The position numbers and the translations under genes are program-made. 64,000 nucleotides of DNA from Martinezella rhizogenes (GTDB taxonomy: Bacteria; Pseudomonadota; Alphaproteobacteria; Rhizobiales; Rhizobiaceae): the NCBI RefSeq assembly GCF_007002745.1, contig NZ_SGNY01000005.1, positions 124,001 to 188,000 on the forward strand, read 5' to 3'. Of the stretch, positions 9,122 to 17,172 are shown piece after piece. The notes below the pieces were generated by a model. The model made no database searches, had not been told where the DNA came from, and saw only the letters and a program-made list of their open reading frames with translations. How positions within the stretch are numbered: the stretch's first letter is position 1; every line of letters starts with the position of its first letter.

Positions 9122-10402
9122 ATGCCCGATGTTTTTTTTGATTTATCTGAGCTGTATTTGAACTCCGGCGTGAAATTCAAATATTATGGCATCGCGCGTA
9201 CGGTGATGGAAGTTGCCTATGAGCTGACGGAAATTGATGCAACCGTTCGGTATGTGATATACTCGCCATTGCATCGAAGGTTCTTTGAGGTTTTTCCCCG
9301 GACAGGTGATGCTTCACCTACAGGGGTCCTAGACCCTAATATTCCATCTTCCGCAACGCCGTTGCGGCTTCGCCAAAATCTGTATGATAAAAACGTGTTT
9401 AAGAACGCGCTCTACCGTGTTTTGCAGAGTATCGTTCAATATCGCAATAAGAAGCGCTGGGCGACGGTTCCTGCGGGCGCGGTTAAAGAAGTTGATCTCA
9501 ATGGGAATGTGCTCATAGCGCTTGGGCGCCCGAAGATAATGTCTGATTATCTGATGGCTCTTGCAGAAAACGGTACGAAGCCGATTTTCATTCCGCTTCT
9601 CCATGACATGATACCGTTGCACGATTTCAGTCATCGAAATCAGTTTTCATTTCCCAGAAACTTTATTTACGACAATCAGGTCGTGATCGAGGCTTCGTCC
9701 ATGGTCTTGACCAATTCCGAGTTTACGGCGGCTGAAGTCAAGCACTTCTCCGAAGTTGGGACATTGCCGCCTGTACCGGATGTTGTCGCTGTTCCGCTCT
9801 GCCACGAATTACGACCGACGAATGAAGCAGTTAATAAGCGTGGTCCAGAGAAGCCATATCTTCTCTGCGTTGGCATCTATAACGGGCGAAAGAATCTGGA
9901 GTGCGTCGTGGAAGCAATGCTTTCCCTGCATCAGCGGGGCGTTTCCGTTCCGGAGCTCGTGTTGGCAGGTGCGCGTCGCAAGAGAGTAGAGAAATTTCTG
10001 AAGAAAGACAAATTCGCACCTTTGTTCGGAAAGTTTCACTTTGTTTTCAATCCGAATCAGGCGGAGCTACGGTCGCTTTACGAAAAGGCCTATGCCCTTC
10101 TTTTGCCCAGCCGAATGGAAGGCTGGGGGCTTCCCGTTAGCGAGGCATTATGGTGTGGAACTCCGGCCTTGGCCGCAGATGTTCCTGCTTTAAGGGAAGC
10201 GGGGGGGGGGCTGGCGCGCTATTTCGACCCAGAAAATCCGGAGGAGCTGGCGATCCAGTTAGAGACCTTTATTGAGAATCCCGCGGAATATGCAGCGGTG
10301 AAAAGAAATATCGAACTCTCCAGGCCGCAAATGCGTACTTGGAAAGATGTCGCGAATGGCGTGCTTCAGGCGGTCAAAAAAATGAACGATCTAAATAAGT
10401 AA
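9122..10402 (+). CDS. GT4-family glycosyltransferase
   Basis: A 426-aa retaining glycosyltransferase with a GT-B fold. The C-terminal half carries the nucleotide-sugar site: YLLCVGIYNGRKNL, then LLPSRMEGWGLPVSEALWCGTP with the two glutamates of the E-x7-E motif. It probably adds a sugar to lipopolysaccharide or a related surface glycan. Codons for A360-G363 are written by a run of ten G residues (10201-10210), a rare feature in a gene and a possible slippage switch. In the present sequence the frame is open and the C-terminus stays family-like. It stands alone, with about 360 bp before hldE. Confidence 0.85.
   Translation: MPDVFFDLSELYLNSGVKFKYYGIARTVMEVAYELTEIDATVRYVIYSPLHRRFFEVFPRTGDASPTGVLDPNIPSSATPLRLRQNLYDKNVFKNALYRVLQSIVQYRNKKRWATVPAGAVKEVDLNGNVLIALGRPKIMSDYLMALAENGTKPIFIPLLHDMIPLHDFSHRNQFSFPRNFIYDNQVVIEASSMVLTNSEFTAAEVKHFSEVGTLPPVPDVVAVPLCHELRPTNEAVNKRGPEKPYLLCVGIYNGRKNLECVVEAMLSLHQRGVSVPELVLAGARRKRVEKFLKKDKFAPLFGKFHFVFNPNQAELRSLYEKAYALLLPSRMEGWGLPVSEALWCGTPALAADVPALREAGGGLARYFDPENPEELAIQLETFIENPAEYAAVKRNIELSRPQMRTWKDVANGVLQAVKKMNDLNK
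10201..10210 (+). repeat. G10 homopolymer tract inside the GT4 gene
   Basis: Ten consecutive G residues in frame (GCG GGG GGG GGG CTG). Gain or loss of one base would shift the frame and replace the last roughly 65 residues of the glycosyltransferase. It is the longest G run seen in the window. Confidence 0.9.
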
Positions 10403-10764
10403 AAAATCGGATTAATTTAGATGTATACTTCTATATTATTTCGATTAAGGGCTATGTGCGAGATATTGCATCTGGTTTTTGGTTGATGTATTGGGGGTAT
10501 ATGGGGTTTCCGGTGGTCTCTGTATTGAATTTGTGGAAGCAGGAACTCAACTGATATTCAGCGGCTATAGGTTGGCCGGAATATTCTCATGAGCTGAACA
10601 CGTTGTCGGACGTTTGGCACAATTTGGATGAATTAGAATGGTAACTCGATTCGGTTGAATCGTTTTTTGGGGGGCGGGGGCTCTGTAGATTCAGAGTAAT
10701 TTTTTGGCATTGCCGTTCGTGTGTTCTGTAGGTCACATAAGGGCAGGGACAGGAAGAGTAGCTG
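10403..10764. other. AT-rich gap before hldE
   Basis: 362 bp with no credible gene. It contains a T6G6CG5 block (10663-10680) and, right after it, a short stem CTCTG/CAGAG (10681-10696) followed by TAATTTTTT. That could be a weak terminator for the GT4 transcript. The hldE promoter must lie in or near this stretch, but I cannot place it. Confidence 0.5.
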
Positions 10765-12228
10765 GTGATGTTGGACTATTTGAGGTTTTCTGAAGTTAAA
10801 GTTCTCTGCATCGGCGACGTAATGCTGGATTGCTTTATTTCTGGTGATGTTGGTCGCATTTCGCCGGAAGGCCCGGTTCCCGTTATGTGCGCGCGATCGG
10901 AAGAATATTTTGCCGGCGGCGCTGCAAATGTCGCGCGCAATATTTCGTCTCTTGGTGCGAGCTGTACCCTCTTAGGAGCGATCGGAAAAGACAGCAACGG
11001 CACCAAGCTCTTCGAACTGTTGAATGCTGTTCATGATGTCTCGGCAAAGTTTGTTATTTTGGATAAGCGTCCGACCACGATCAAGACACGCTTTTTGGGT
11101 CACGGCCAACAAATGTTACGTGTCGATTTTGAGGACGCTTCGCCGATTTCGTCGGAAGAGGAAGATCGGGTTATCTCAACCGCGGTATCCTTGATCGGCT
11201 CGCACAGCGTTGTCATTCTTTCCGACTATGCCAAAGGGCTCTTAAGTGAAAGAGTTGTAAAAGCGATTATTGCGGCCTGTCGGTCCGAGGGGAAGCCCGT
11301 TATCATCGACCCCAAAACTTCCGATTTTTCCCGCTATGCCGGGGCAGCGATTGTGACGCCCAATCAAAAGGAAACACAGGCGGTGACGGGTCTGTGGCCC
11401 GATACTGATCAGGAAGCCGAATTGGCCGGCGAGTTGATCCTGTCTCGCTTTGGTATTGAGGCAGTCCTTATTACCCGTGCTGAGAAAGGCATGACGCTTG
11501 TTGAGCGAGGTCACCAGCCATTCCATATTCGCGCGGATGCGAAAGAGGTCTTCGATGTTGTCGGCGCAGGGGATACGGTGATCGCGGCACTTGCGGTGGG
11601 CCTAGGCTCGCATATTTCGCGCGCGGATGCTGCGCGCATTGCGAATGCTGCTGCCGGTATCGTGGTCGGGAAAAAGGGGACCGCAACTGTTTCCGTTGCG
11701 GAGCTTAGAGATGCGTTGTCTCACGACACGTCATCCGGGGAAATAAGCCCTTCTGACAAGCTTGTTGCTTGGCAGGATATCCAAGCTCTTACACAAGATT
11801 GGCGAAGCGATGATCTGAAAGTGGGCTTTACCAACGGCTGCTTTGACATCTTGCATGTCGGTCATATCAGGCTTTTGCAATATGCAAGAGATAATTGCGA
11901 TCGTCTTATTGTGGGTGTAAATGCCGATAGCTCGGTAAAACGGCTTAAAGGCCCGGCAAGGCCCATAAATACAGAATTTGATCGGGCAGAATTGTTGGGC
12001 GCGCTTGCTTTTGTAGACGCGGTGGTGGTGTTTGAAGAGGACACGCCACTTGAACTCATCCAGATGATACGCCCGGACGTTTTGGTAAAAGGCGCGGATT
12101 ACACGGTCGATAAAATTGTCGGTGCTGACGTCGTCTTGGGGGACGGCGGCAAGGTCGTGACGTTTGAAATAGTACCAGGAAAGAGCACGACGGCGACAAT
12201 AGCGCGCAGTCAGGAAAGGGCAGTCTAA
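10765..12228 (+). CDS. hldE: Bifunctional heptose-7-phosphate kinase / heptose-1-phosphate adenylyltransferase
   Basis: Catalyses two steps of ADP-heptose synthesis for the LPS inner core: phosphorylation of D-glycero-D-manno-heptose 7-phosphate at C1 and, after GmhB removes the 7-phosphate, transfer of AMP. The 487-aa protein has an N-terminal PfkB kinase domain (about 1-320; GGAANVARN near the start, VVGAGDTVIAALAVG with the catalytic Asp near 268). The C-terminal nucleotidyltransferase (about 350-487) has TNGCFDILHVGH and the LVKGADYT strand. Start GTG 10765 follows AGGAAGAG; ATG 10768 is equally possible. It overlaps hldD by one base (TAATG), so the two are translationally linked. Confidence 0.96.
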   Translation: MMLDYLRFSEVKVLCIGDVMLDCFISGDVGRISPEGPVPVMCARSEEYFAGGAANVARNISSLGASCTLLGAIGKDSNGTKLFELLNAVHDVSAKFVILDKRPTTIKTRFLGHGQQMLRVDFEDASPISSEEEDRVISTAVSLIGSHSVVILSDYAKGLLSERVVKAIIAACRSEGKPVIIDPKTSDFSRYAGAAIVTPNQKETQAVTGLWPDTDQEAELAGELILSRFGIEAVLITRAEKGMTLVERGHQPFHIRADAKEVFDVVGAGDTVIAALAVGLGSHISRADAARIANAAAGIVVGKKGTATVSVAELRDALSHDTSSGEISPSDKLVAWQDIQALTQDWRSDDLKVGFTNGCFDILHVGHIRLLQYARDNCDRLIVGVNADSSVKRLKGPARPINTEFDRAELLGALAFVDAVVVFEEDTPLELIQMIRPDVLVKGADYTVDKIVGADVVLGDGGKVVTFEIVPGKSTTATIARSQERAV

Positions 12229-13214
12229 TGTACATTGTTACCGGAGCTGCCGGATTTATCGGGTCAAACATTGTCGCTGATTTGGAAGCTGCGGGTCTAG
12301 GGCCCGTTGCTGTGGTTGACTGGTTCGGCCGCGGTGACAAGTGGCGCAACCTCGCGAAGCGGAATATTGCCGCTTACGTCGCCCCTGAGGGACTTTTGGA
12401 CTATCTTCGTGGCCTCAAGGTGGACGTGAAGGCGGTTATTCACATGGGTGCGATTTCGGCCACCACGGAGGCTGACGTCGACCGGTTGATCGACTTAAAC
12501 ATTAATTATTCGGTTATGTTGTGGGATTGGTGCGCAGAGCATGGCGTCCCGTTCATCTATGCGTCTTCCGCTGCGACTTACGGTGGAATCGAAGATGGCT
12601 TTGATGACGACGAGACGTCTGCAGGGCGAGCAGCTCTCGCCCCGCTAAACGCCTATGGCTGGAGCAAGAAGACGACCGATGATATTTTTGTTGAACGTGT
12701 AGCGCGAGGCGAGAAGGCGCCCCCCCAATGGGTTGGCCTCAAATTCTTCAATGTTTATGGGCCTAACGAATATCACAAGGACGACATGCGCAGCGTAGCC
12801 TGCAAGCTCTTTGATGTCGTGCAGACAACAAATGAGGTCTCTCTGTTCAAGTCCTATCGGCCTGATATTGCCCATGGAGAACAGCGTCGTGACTTTGTTT
12901 ACGTTAAAGACTGCACGTCGTTCATTCTTTGGCTTTTGCACAATGGAAACCGGAGTGGAATATTCAACTGCGGGTCCGGTAAAGCAAGGTCATTCGCCGA
13001 TATCGCCCACGTCATGGGCGATATTCTCGGCAAGAAACTGAATATAAACTTCATTGAAATGCCTGAGGCTATCCGGGGTAAATATCAGTATTTTACGGAA
13101 GCAAATATGTCGAAGGTGGCGTCGATCGGCTATAATGGTCCGCAATCATCCTTGGAAGAAGGGCTTGATGACTATATTAACTCTTATCTACGGCATGAAG
13201 ACAGGTATCGCTAA
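12228..13214 (+). CDS. hldD: ADP-L-glycero-D-manno-heptose 6-epimerase
   Basis: Final step of ADP-heptose synthesis: epimerises ADP-D,D-heptose to ADP-L,D-heptose, the donor for inner-core heptosyltransferases. The 328-aa extended SDR protein opens with the Rossmann loop TGAAGFIGSN, has the HMGAISATTE segment, the ASSAATYG serine and the YGWSKK catalytic Tyr/Lys, then KFFNVYGPNEYHK. Length is slightly above the usual 310 residues. It is translationally coupled to hldE. A C7 run lies at 12720-12726 in the KAPPQ codons. Confidence 0.96.
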   Translation: MYIVTGAAGFIGSNIVADLEAAGLGPVAVVDWFGRGDKWRNLAKRNIAAYVAPEGLLDYLRGLKVDVKAVIHMGAISATTEADVDRLIDLNINYSVMLWDWCAEHGVPFIYASSAATYGGIEDGFDDDETSAGRAALAPLNAYGWSKKTTDDIFVERVARGEKAPPQWVGLKFFNVYGPNEYHKDDMRSVACKLFDVVQTTNEVSLFKSYRPDIAHGEQRRDFVYVKDCTSFILWLLHNGNRSGIFNCGSGKARSFADIAHVMGDILGKKLNINFIEMPEAIRGKYQYFTEANMSKVASIGYNGPQSSLEEGLDDYINSYLRHEDRYR

Positions 13215-13361
13215 AGTAAATGTCTGATCCAAGAGGTGTCCGTGCCTCAAGGAAACTGAGACGAGACTTTTGTAAGAGTTCGTACCGCCTGAGATTGTTA
13301 GGTGGTGCAGCTGTCGATTCGACAATTGTTTTAGCCCAATAGTATAGTTAGGAAGACCCTT

Positions 13362-15041
13362 ATGGTCCAGCCGGGTTTCAAAACCGCTCAGAATGAATAT
13401 CTGGAGCTTAAGAAATGGCTTTTCGAAGCGGCGCTTCCTTTATGGTCTTCGGTTGGCCGTGACGACGTTAATGGCGGTTTTTTTGAAAAGATTGACAGAA
13501 GCGGTGTAGCTATTGAGGCTCCGCGCAGAACGAGAGTGGTCTGTCGCCAAATCTACAGCTTTTCCGCTGCGAAAAATATGGGATGGTCGGGCGATGCTCA
13601 AGGTCTGGTCATGCACGGGTGGGATTTTCTTCGCCGCCACTGTTTTAACGCAGATGGGACTTTGATCACTACTGTAGATGCCGTCAACGGGTCAAGGAAG
13701 ACCTCGTTCGATCTTTATGATCATGCTTTTGCTTTATTCGGTTTAAGCTGTGTTGCCGACTCTCTGGAGACTGGAGAGATTGCCGCAGATGAGGCCCTGC
13801 GCTGTCTTGAGGCGATGATATCTGGTTGGAAACATCCGGTTGCGGGTTTCGAAGAGGCGGTTCCTTCCCTTGTCCCGCTTCGGTCAAACCCTCATATGCA
13901 TCTATTCGAGGCGTTTCTTGCATGGCTCGAAAATCCGCGGGTCAAGAATCCCGAACGCTGGTTGTCTTGTCTCAACGAAATCGGTGGTTTATGCCTATCG
14001 ACATTTGTATCCGATGAAAACGGGTCGCTTCGTGAATATTACAATCACGACTGGTCTGTGATGCGCGACTATGCTCCTACGCCGGTCGAGCCGGGGCACC
14101 AATTCGAGTGGGCGTGGCTACTGACAAGGTGGGGCAAAATGGTCGGGCGCAAGGACGCCTTGATCGTAGCGCGGAGACTGGTGGAGATCGGTGAGGGAGG
14201 GGTCGATGAGGCGCTTTCGTTGGCGCAGAATGGCCTTGATTTCAGCCTGAACCCCGCAGATAGGGCTTTTCGCCTATGGCCGCAAACGGAGCGGATTAAG
14301 GCTTGGCTTATGATGGCCGAAACGGCGGTAACACCAGAGGATAGAGAAAATGCTTATGCGAAGGTGGCGGATGCAGCCTCTGGTCTGAAGCGTTTTCTCA
14401 GTGATGTTTCACCTGGTCTTTGGGTGGACCGGTTTGATGAGACGGGACGTCCGGTGGAAGAGCCTTCGCCAGCGTCCTCTCTCTATCATATTGTCTGCGC
14501 CATCGAGGAAATGCATAAGTTGCTGGAACCTCAAGCACAAAGCCTGCCTGCACTTTTCCTGGATCGCGATGGGGTGATTATAGAAGACACCGGATACCCC
14601 AGTAAAGTTGAGGACGTTCGGCTGATTCCGGGGGCGGCGGAAGTTATAAGCTCTTTTAGAGATCGGGGATACCGTGTCTTCGTTGTAACAAACCAGTCCG
14701 GCATAGGGCGCGGTTATTATGATGATCTCGACTACATAATTTTGCGAGCACATATCGGGAAGTTGCTTCGTGAAGAAGGGGCTTTTATTGATGATGAGCG
14801 CCTTTGCCCTTTTCACGAAAACGCCACCGTTGAAAAGTACCGGGGCAATCACTATTGGAGGAAGCCGTCTCCAGGAATGATAGAAGATATTGTTGTCCGT
14901 TGGAACATAGACCGAAAGCGAAGCGTTCTTATAGGTGACAAACTATCGGATATAGAGGCGGCAATCGCGGCGAACATCGACGGTCGTCTTTTTAGTGGTC
15001 AGAATTTGATGCGTTTCGCGGAAGATGAAAACATTCTATGA
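13362..15041 (+). CDS. AGE-family sugar isomerase/epimerase fused to a GmhB-like HAD phosphatase
   Basis: A 559-aa two-domain protein. Residues about 1-390 form an N-acylglucosamine-2-epimerase-type (alpha/alpha)6 barrel with family hallmarks RTRVVCRQIYSF, DLYDHAFAL, NPHMHLFEAF, EPGHQFEWAWLL, RLWPQTERIKAW and ASSLYHI. Residues about 395-555 are a HAD phosphatase of the heptose-1,7-bisphosphate type: LFLDRDGVI, VTNQSGIGRG, RKPSPGM and IGDKLSDIEAA. The phosphatase keeps CPFH of the usual zinc loop but has NHYW where CxC is expected. No gmhA is present in the island, so the isomerase half could supply the first heptose step (see findings). It lies 147 bp after hldD and its end overlaps the next start by 17 bp. 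Confidence 0.85.
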   Translation: MVQPGFKTAQNEYLELKKWLFEAALPLWSSVGRDDVNGGFFEKIDRSGVAIEAPRRTRVVCRQIYSFSAAKNMGWSGDAQGLVMHGWDFLRRHCFNADGTLITTVDAVNGSRKTSFDLYDHAFALFGLSCVADSLETGEIAADEALRCLEAMISGWKHPVAGFEEAVPSLVPLRSNPHMHLFEAFLAWLENPRVKNPERWLSCLNEIGGLCLSTFVSDENGSLREYYNHDWSVMRDYAPTPVEPGHQFEWAWLLTRWGKMVGRKDALIVARRLVEIGEGGVDEALSLAQNGLDFSLNPADRAFRLWPQTERIKAWLMMAETAVTPEDRENAYAKVADAASGLKRFLSDVSPGLWVDRFDETGRPVEEPSPASSLYHIVCAIEEMHKLLEPQAQSLPALFLDRDGVIIEDTGYPSKVEDVRLIPGAAEVISSFRDRGYRVFVVTNQSGIGRGYYDDLDYIILRAHIGKLLREEGAFIDDERLCPFHENATVEKYRGNHYWRKPSPGMIEDIVVRWNIDRKRSVLIGDKLSDIEAAIAANIDGRLFSGQNLMRFAEDENIL

Positions 15042-17160
15042 CGGGAAATGTTTTGAAATCTGCTCATGGGAAGAGCGAGGCATGAAAGAAGGCGTCTCTT
15101 ACGAGGCTTTCGAGGCCTATCTGTCGCAGCAGCGTCATCCGGAATATAGCGGCCCAGCCACATATCGCGCGCTTTTCTATACACTCGCTCTCGAGTTGGT
15201 GGAGCCACGTGTCGCCTGGTTGTTCGGCTCATGGGAGGAGAGCGAAGTCGATTGGATAGAGGCTCAAGGCTGGACAGCGATTTTGGGCGAGAGTACCGAG
15301 ATTTTAGCAGACCACCGGAATGATGACAAAAGTCGGACTGCCAATCTCGTGATTTGTCGCCTTACGAATCCCCACGTTGATTCAAAAGCCGCTTACCAGA
15401 TTGTCTCTGACGCAAACAGTCGCCTTTCTTCTGGAGGCGTCCTTATCTTGGAAATAAAAAGGCCGATCGACGATGTTGGCGTGTCATTCAGACAACACGA
15501 TCGTTCGACCGAAGTTTCTCCCGAGTTTATCCTTGCTGGCGCTGAGCGGTATTTAGGATTTTCTTCGGTCGAAACGCGTTACTTTCCAGCAGGTCCAGTT
15601 GGAGAGGCCAACACCCAATTCGTGATTGCGGTTATTTCGCAGAAGTCATACGCCGATGTGGAACTTCGTGTCTCGGCTGTTGGCCGGGCAATCAGCTTAA
15701 TTGCTGGATATGGGGATCTAGAAGCTGGTGTCAATTCTGAAGGAACCTTAACTCACCCTTCCGAAGTAATATCTGCAATGCGGGACTGGCGCAGTCAGTC
15801 GAAGATGAGTGCTGATGTGATTGCTGAACTTTCAAGCGCTGCGTTGGAAGCAGGAAGTGTCTCTCATCGCCTCTCGAAAGCGGAGCGTCGTATACGTCGA
15901 TTGACTTGGCAAGCTGCTATATTCTTGCCGATAACTTATCCGCTGTCGGTGATTATTGCGGGAGCCGCCGGATTGCTGGCGCGTATCAAGGAAAAAAAAC
16001 GTAAGGGTCGCTTTAACACAAAAAAAAAACTCACGTCTGAACAGCGTGAAACCTCTGATCGGCAGATAGTAACGACATCTCCGCATGCTGGGCATTTTTC
16101 CGGTAATGTGGAACTTAGAATACTTATTGTAAAACTCGATCATATTGGCGATTTTATTTTGTCCCTCCCTGCCATTCGGCTCCTTAAGGACGCATGGCCC
16201 CATGGGCATTTCACGATTGTCTGTTCTCCCACCAATTCGAGTTTGGCCAAGGCATGCGGCTACTTCGACGAGGTGAAAGAATATAATTTTTTTGCGCAGC
16301 TTTCGCAGGATGTTAAGAAGGCTGACATGTCTAAATTTTCCAATATCAGCGATGTGGTTGGTGAGGCCTATGATATCGCAATTGATCTTAGGCATGACCA
16401 AGATACGAGACCAATATTAGCTTTTGTCGATGCAAAGATAAAGGCCGGGTACCAGACCCATGGGAAGCAGTTCGTTCCGCTCGATGTCTCGCTTCCCCCA
16501 ATTCCCGAACGCTCTGGCCTTCACAAAAGCCCTCACAATATCCGCAGGTTAATGCTACTTTGCAGCCACGTAATAAACTCCGTTAAGCCTTTGGTATTCG
16601 ATGCGGGTGCTGCTCTGATTTCTGCCGGGAACGAAGAGTTCCTTTGGGCTGGAGCAGAATACGCAATCTTAGCACCCGGTGGTGGGACGCTTGCCAAGAA
16701 ATGGCCAGCTGAGAGATTTGCCGAATTGGCAGTTCGGATAGCCAAACACCACAATCTAAAAATTGTTGTACTGGGTGGTGCGCAGGAAAAAGAATATGGT
16801 GAGGCTGTTGCCGGAGCTCTTCCCGAGGGACAGGTATTTGATCTGACAGGAGGGCTGCCGCTTGTCGATATGGCGAAGGTTTCAGCGGGTGCCAGAATAT
16901 TCGTGGGTACCGATACTGGTGCCACTCAGCTTGCAGCTCTTTTAGGTACCCCGACGGTAGCGGTGTTCAGCGGGGTTGCAGATGTGAACCTATGGCAGCC
17001 AGTGGGTGCAAAAGTAGAGATCGTGAGGCGACCAATTCCATGTTCTCCGTGTTACATCGCAAAAATCGAGAATTGCGTACAAGGTCATGCTTGTATGAAT
17101 GATATTCAGGTGGATCACGTCTACACGTCTGTAAAAAGCTTGATATCTGCAACGAGTTAA
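15025..17160 (+). CDS. Methyltransferase-like domain fused to a GT9 (heptosyltransferase-type) glycosyltransferase
   Basis: A 711-aa protein. Residues about 1-220 look like a class-I SAM methyltransferase remnant (RLSSGGVLILEIKRP, then a strand FVIAVIS) without a clear glycine-rich SAM loop. A hydrophobic stretch near 295-315 and a lysine-rich linker follow. Residues about 365-700 are a GT9 domain: ILIVKLDHIGDFILSLPAIRLLK, the sugar-nucleotide site LAPGGGTLAKKWPAERFAEL, VVLGGAQEKEYG, FVGTDTGATQLAALLGTPTVAVFSG. GT9 enzymes transfer ADP-heptose to the LPS core at the inner membrane. Runs of A8 (15992-15999) and A10 (16020-16029) sit in the linker. The first ATG is used; ATG 15082 is a possible alternative. 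Confidence 0.8.
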   Translation: MKTFYDGKCFEICSWEERGMKEGVSYEAFEAYLSQQRHPEYSGPATYRALFYTLALELVEPRVAWLFGSWEESEVDWIEAQGWTAILGESTEILADHRNDDKSRTANLVICRLTNPHVDSKAAYQIVSDANSRLSSGGVLILEIKRPIDDVGVSFRQHDRSTEVSPEFILAGAERYLGFSSVETRYFPAGPVGEANTQFVIAVISQKSYADVELRVSAVGRAISLIAGYGDLEAGVNSEGTLTHPSEVISAMRDWRSQSKMSADVIAELSSAALEAGSVSHRLSKAERRIRRLTWQAAIFLPITYPLSVIIAGAAGLLARIKEKKRKGRFNTKKKLTSEQRETSDRQIVTTSPHAGHFSGNVELRILIVKLDHIGDFILSLPAIRLLKDAWPHGHFTIVCSPTNSSLAKACGYFDEVKEYNFFAQLSQDVKKADMSKFSNISDVVGEAYDIAIDLRHDQDTRPILAFVDAKIKAGYQTHGKQFVPLDVSLPPIPERSGLHKSPHNIRRLMLLCSHVINSVKPLVFDAGAALISAGNEEFLWAGAEYAILAPGGGTLAKKWPAERFAELAVRIAKHHNLKIVVLGGAQEKEYGEAVAGALPEGQVFDLTGGLPLVDMAKVSAGARIFVGTDTGATQLAALLGTPTVAVFSGVADVNLWQPVGAKVEIVRRPIPCSPCYIAKIENCVQGHACMNDIQVDHVYTSVKSLISATS
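15992..16029 (+). repeat. Two poly-A tracts (A8 and A10) in the linker of the fusion gene
   Basis: A8 at 15992-15999 (GAA AAA AAA) and A10 at 16020-16029 (ACA AAA AAA AAA) encode lysine-rich parts of the linker between the methyltransferase-like and GT9 domains. Such runs are prone to replication or transcript slippage. Confidence 0.85.
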
Positions 17161-17172
17161 CGCTATCTGTGG

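Noticed and set aside
8652..9141. Two short plus-strand frames in the long gap before the GT4 gene
   Set aside because: No family pattern, no ribosome site and no codon bias; one overlaps the GT4 start.
13234..13260. CCTCAAGGAAACTGAG, resembling a SoxR box after hldD
   Set aside because: The right arm is incomplete and there is no promoter with 19-bp spacing around it.
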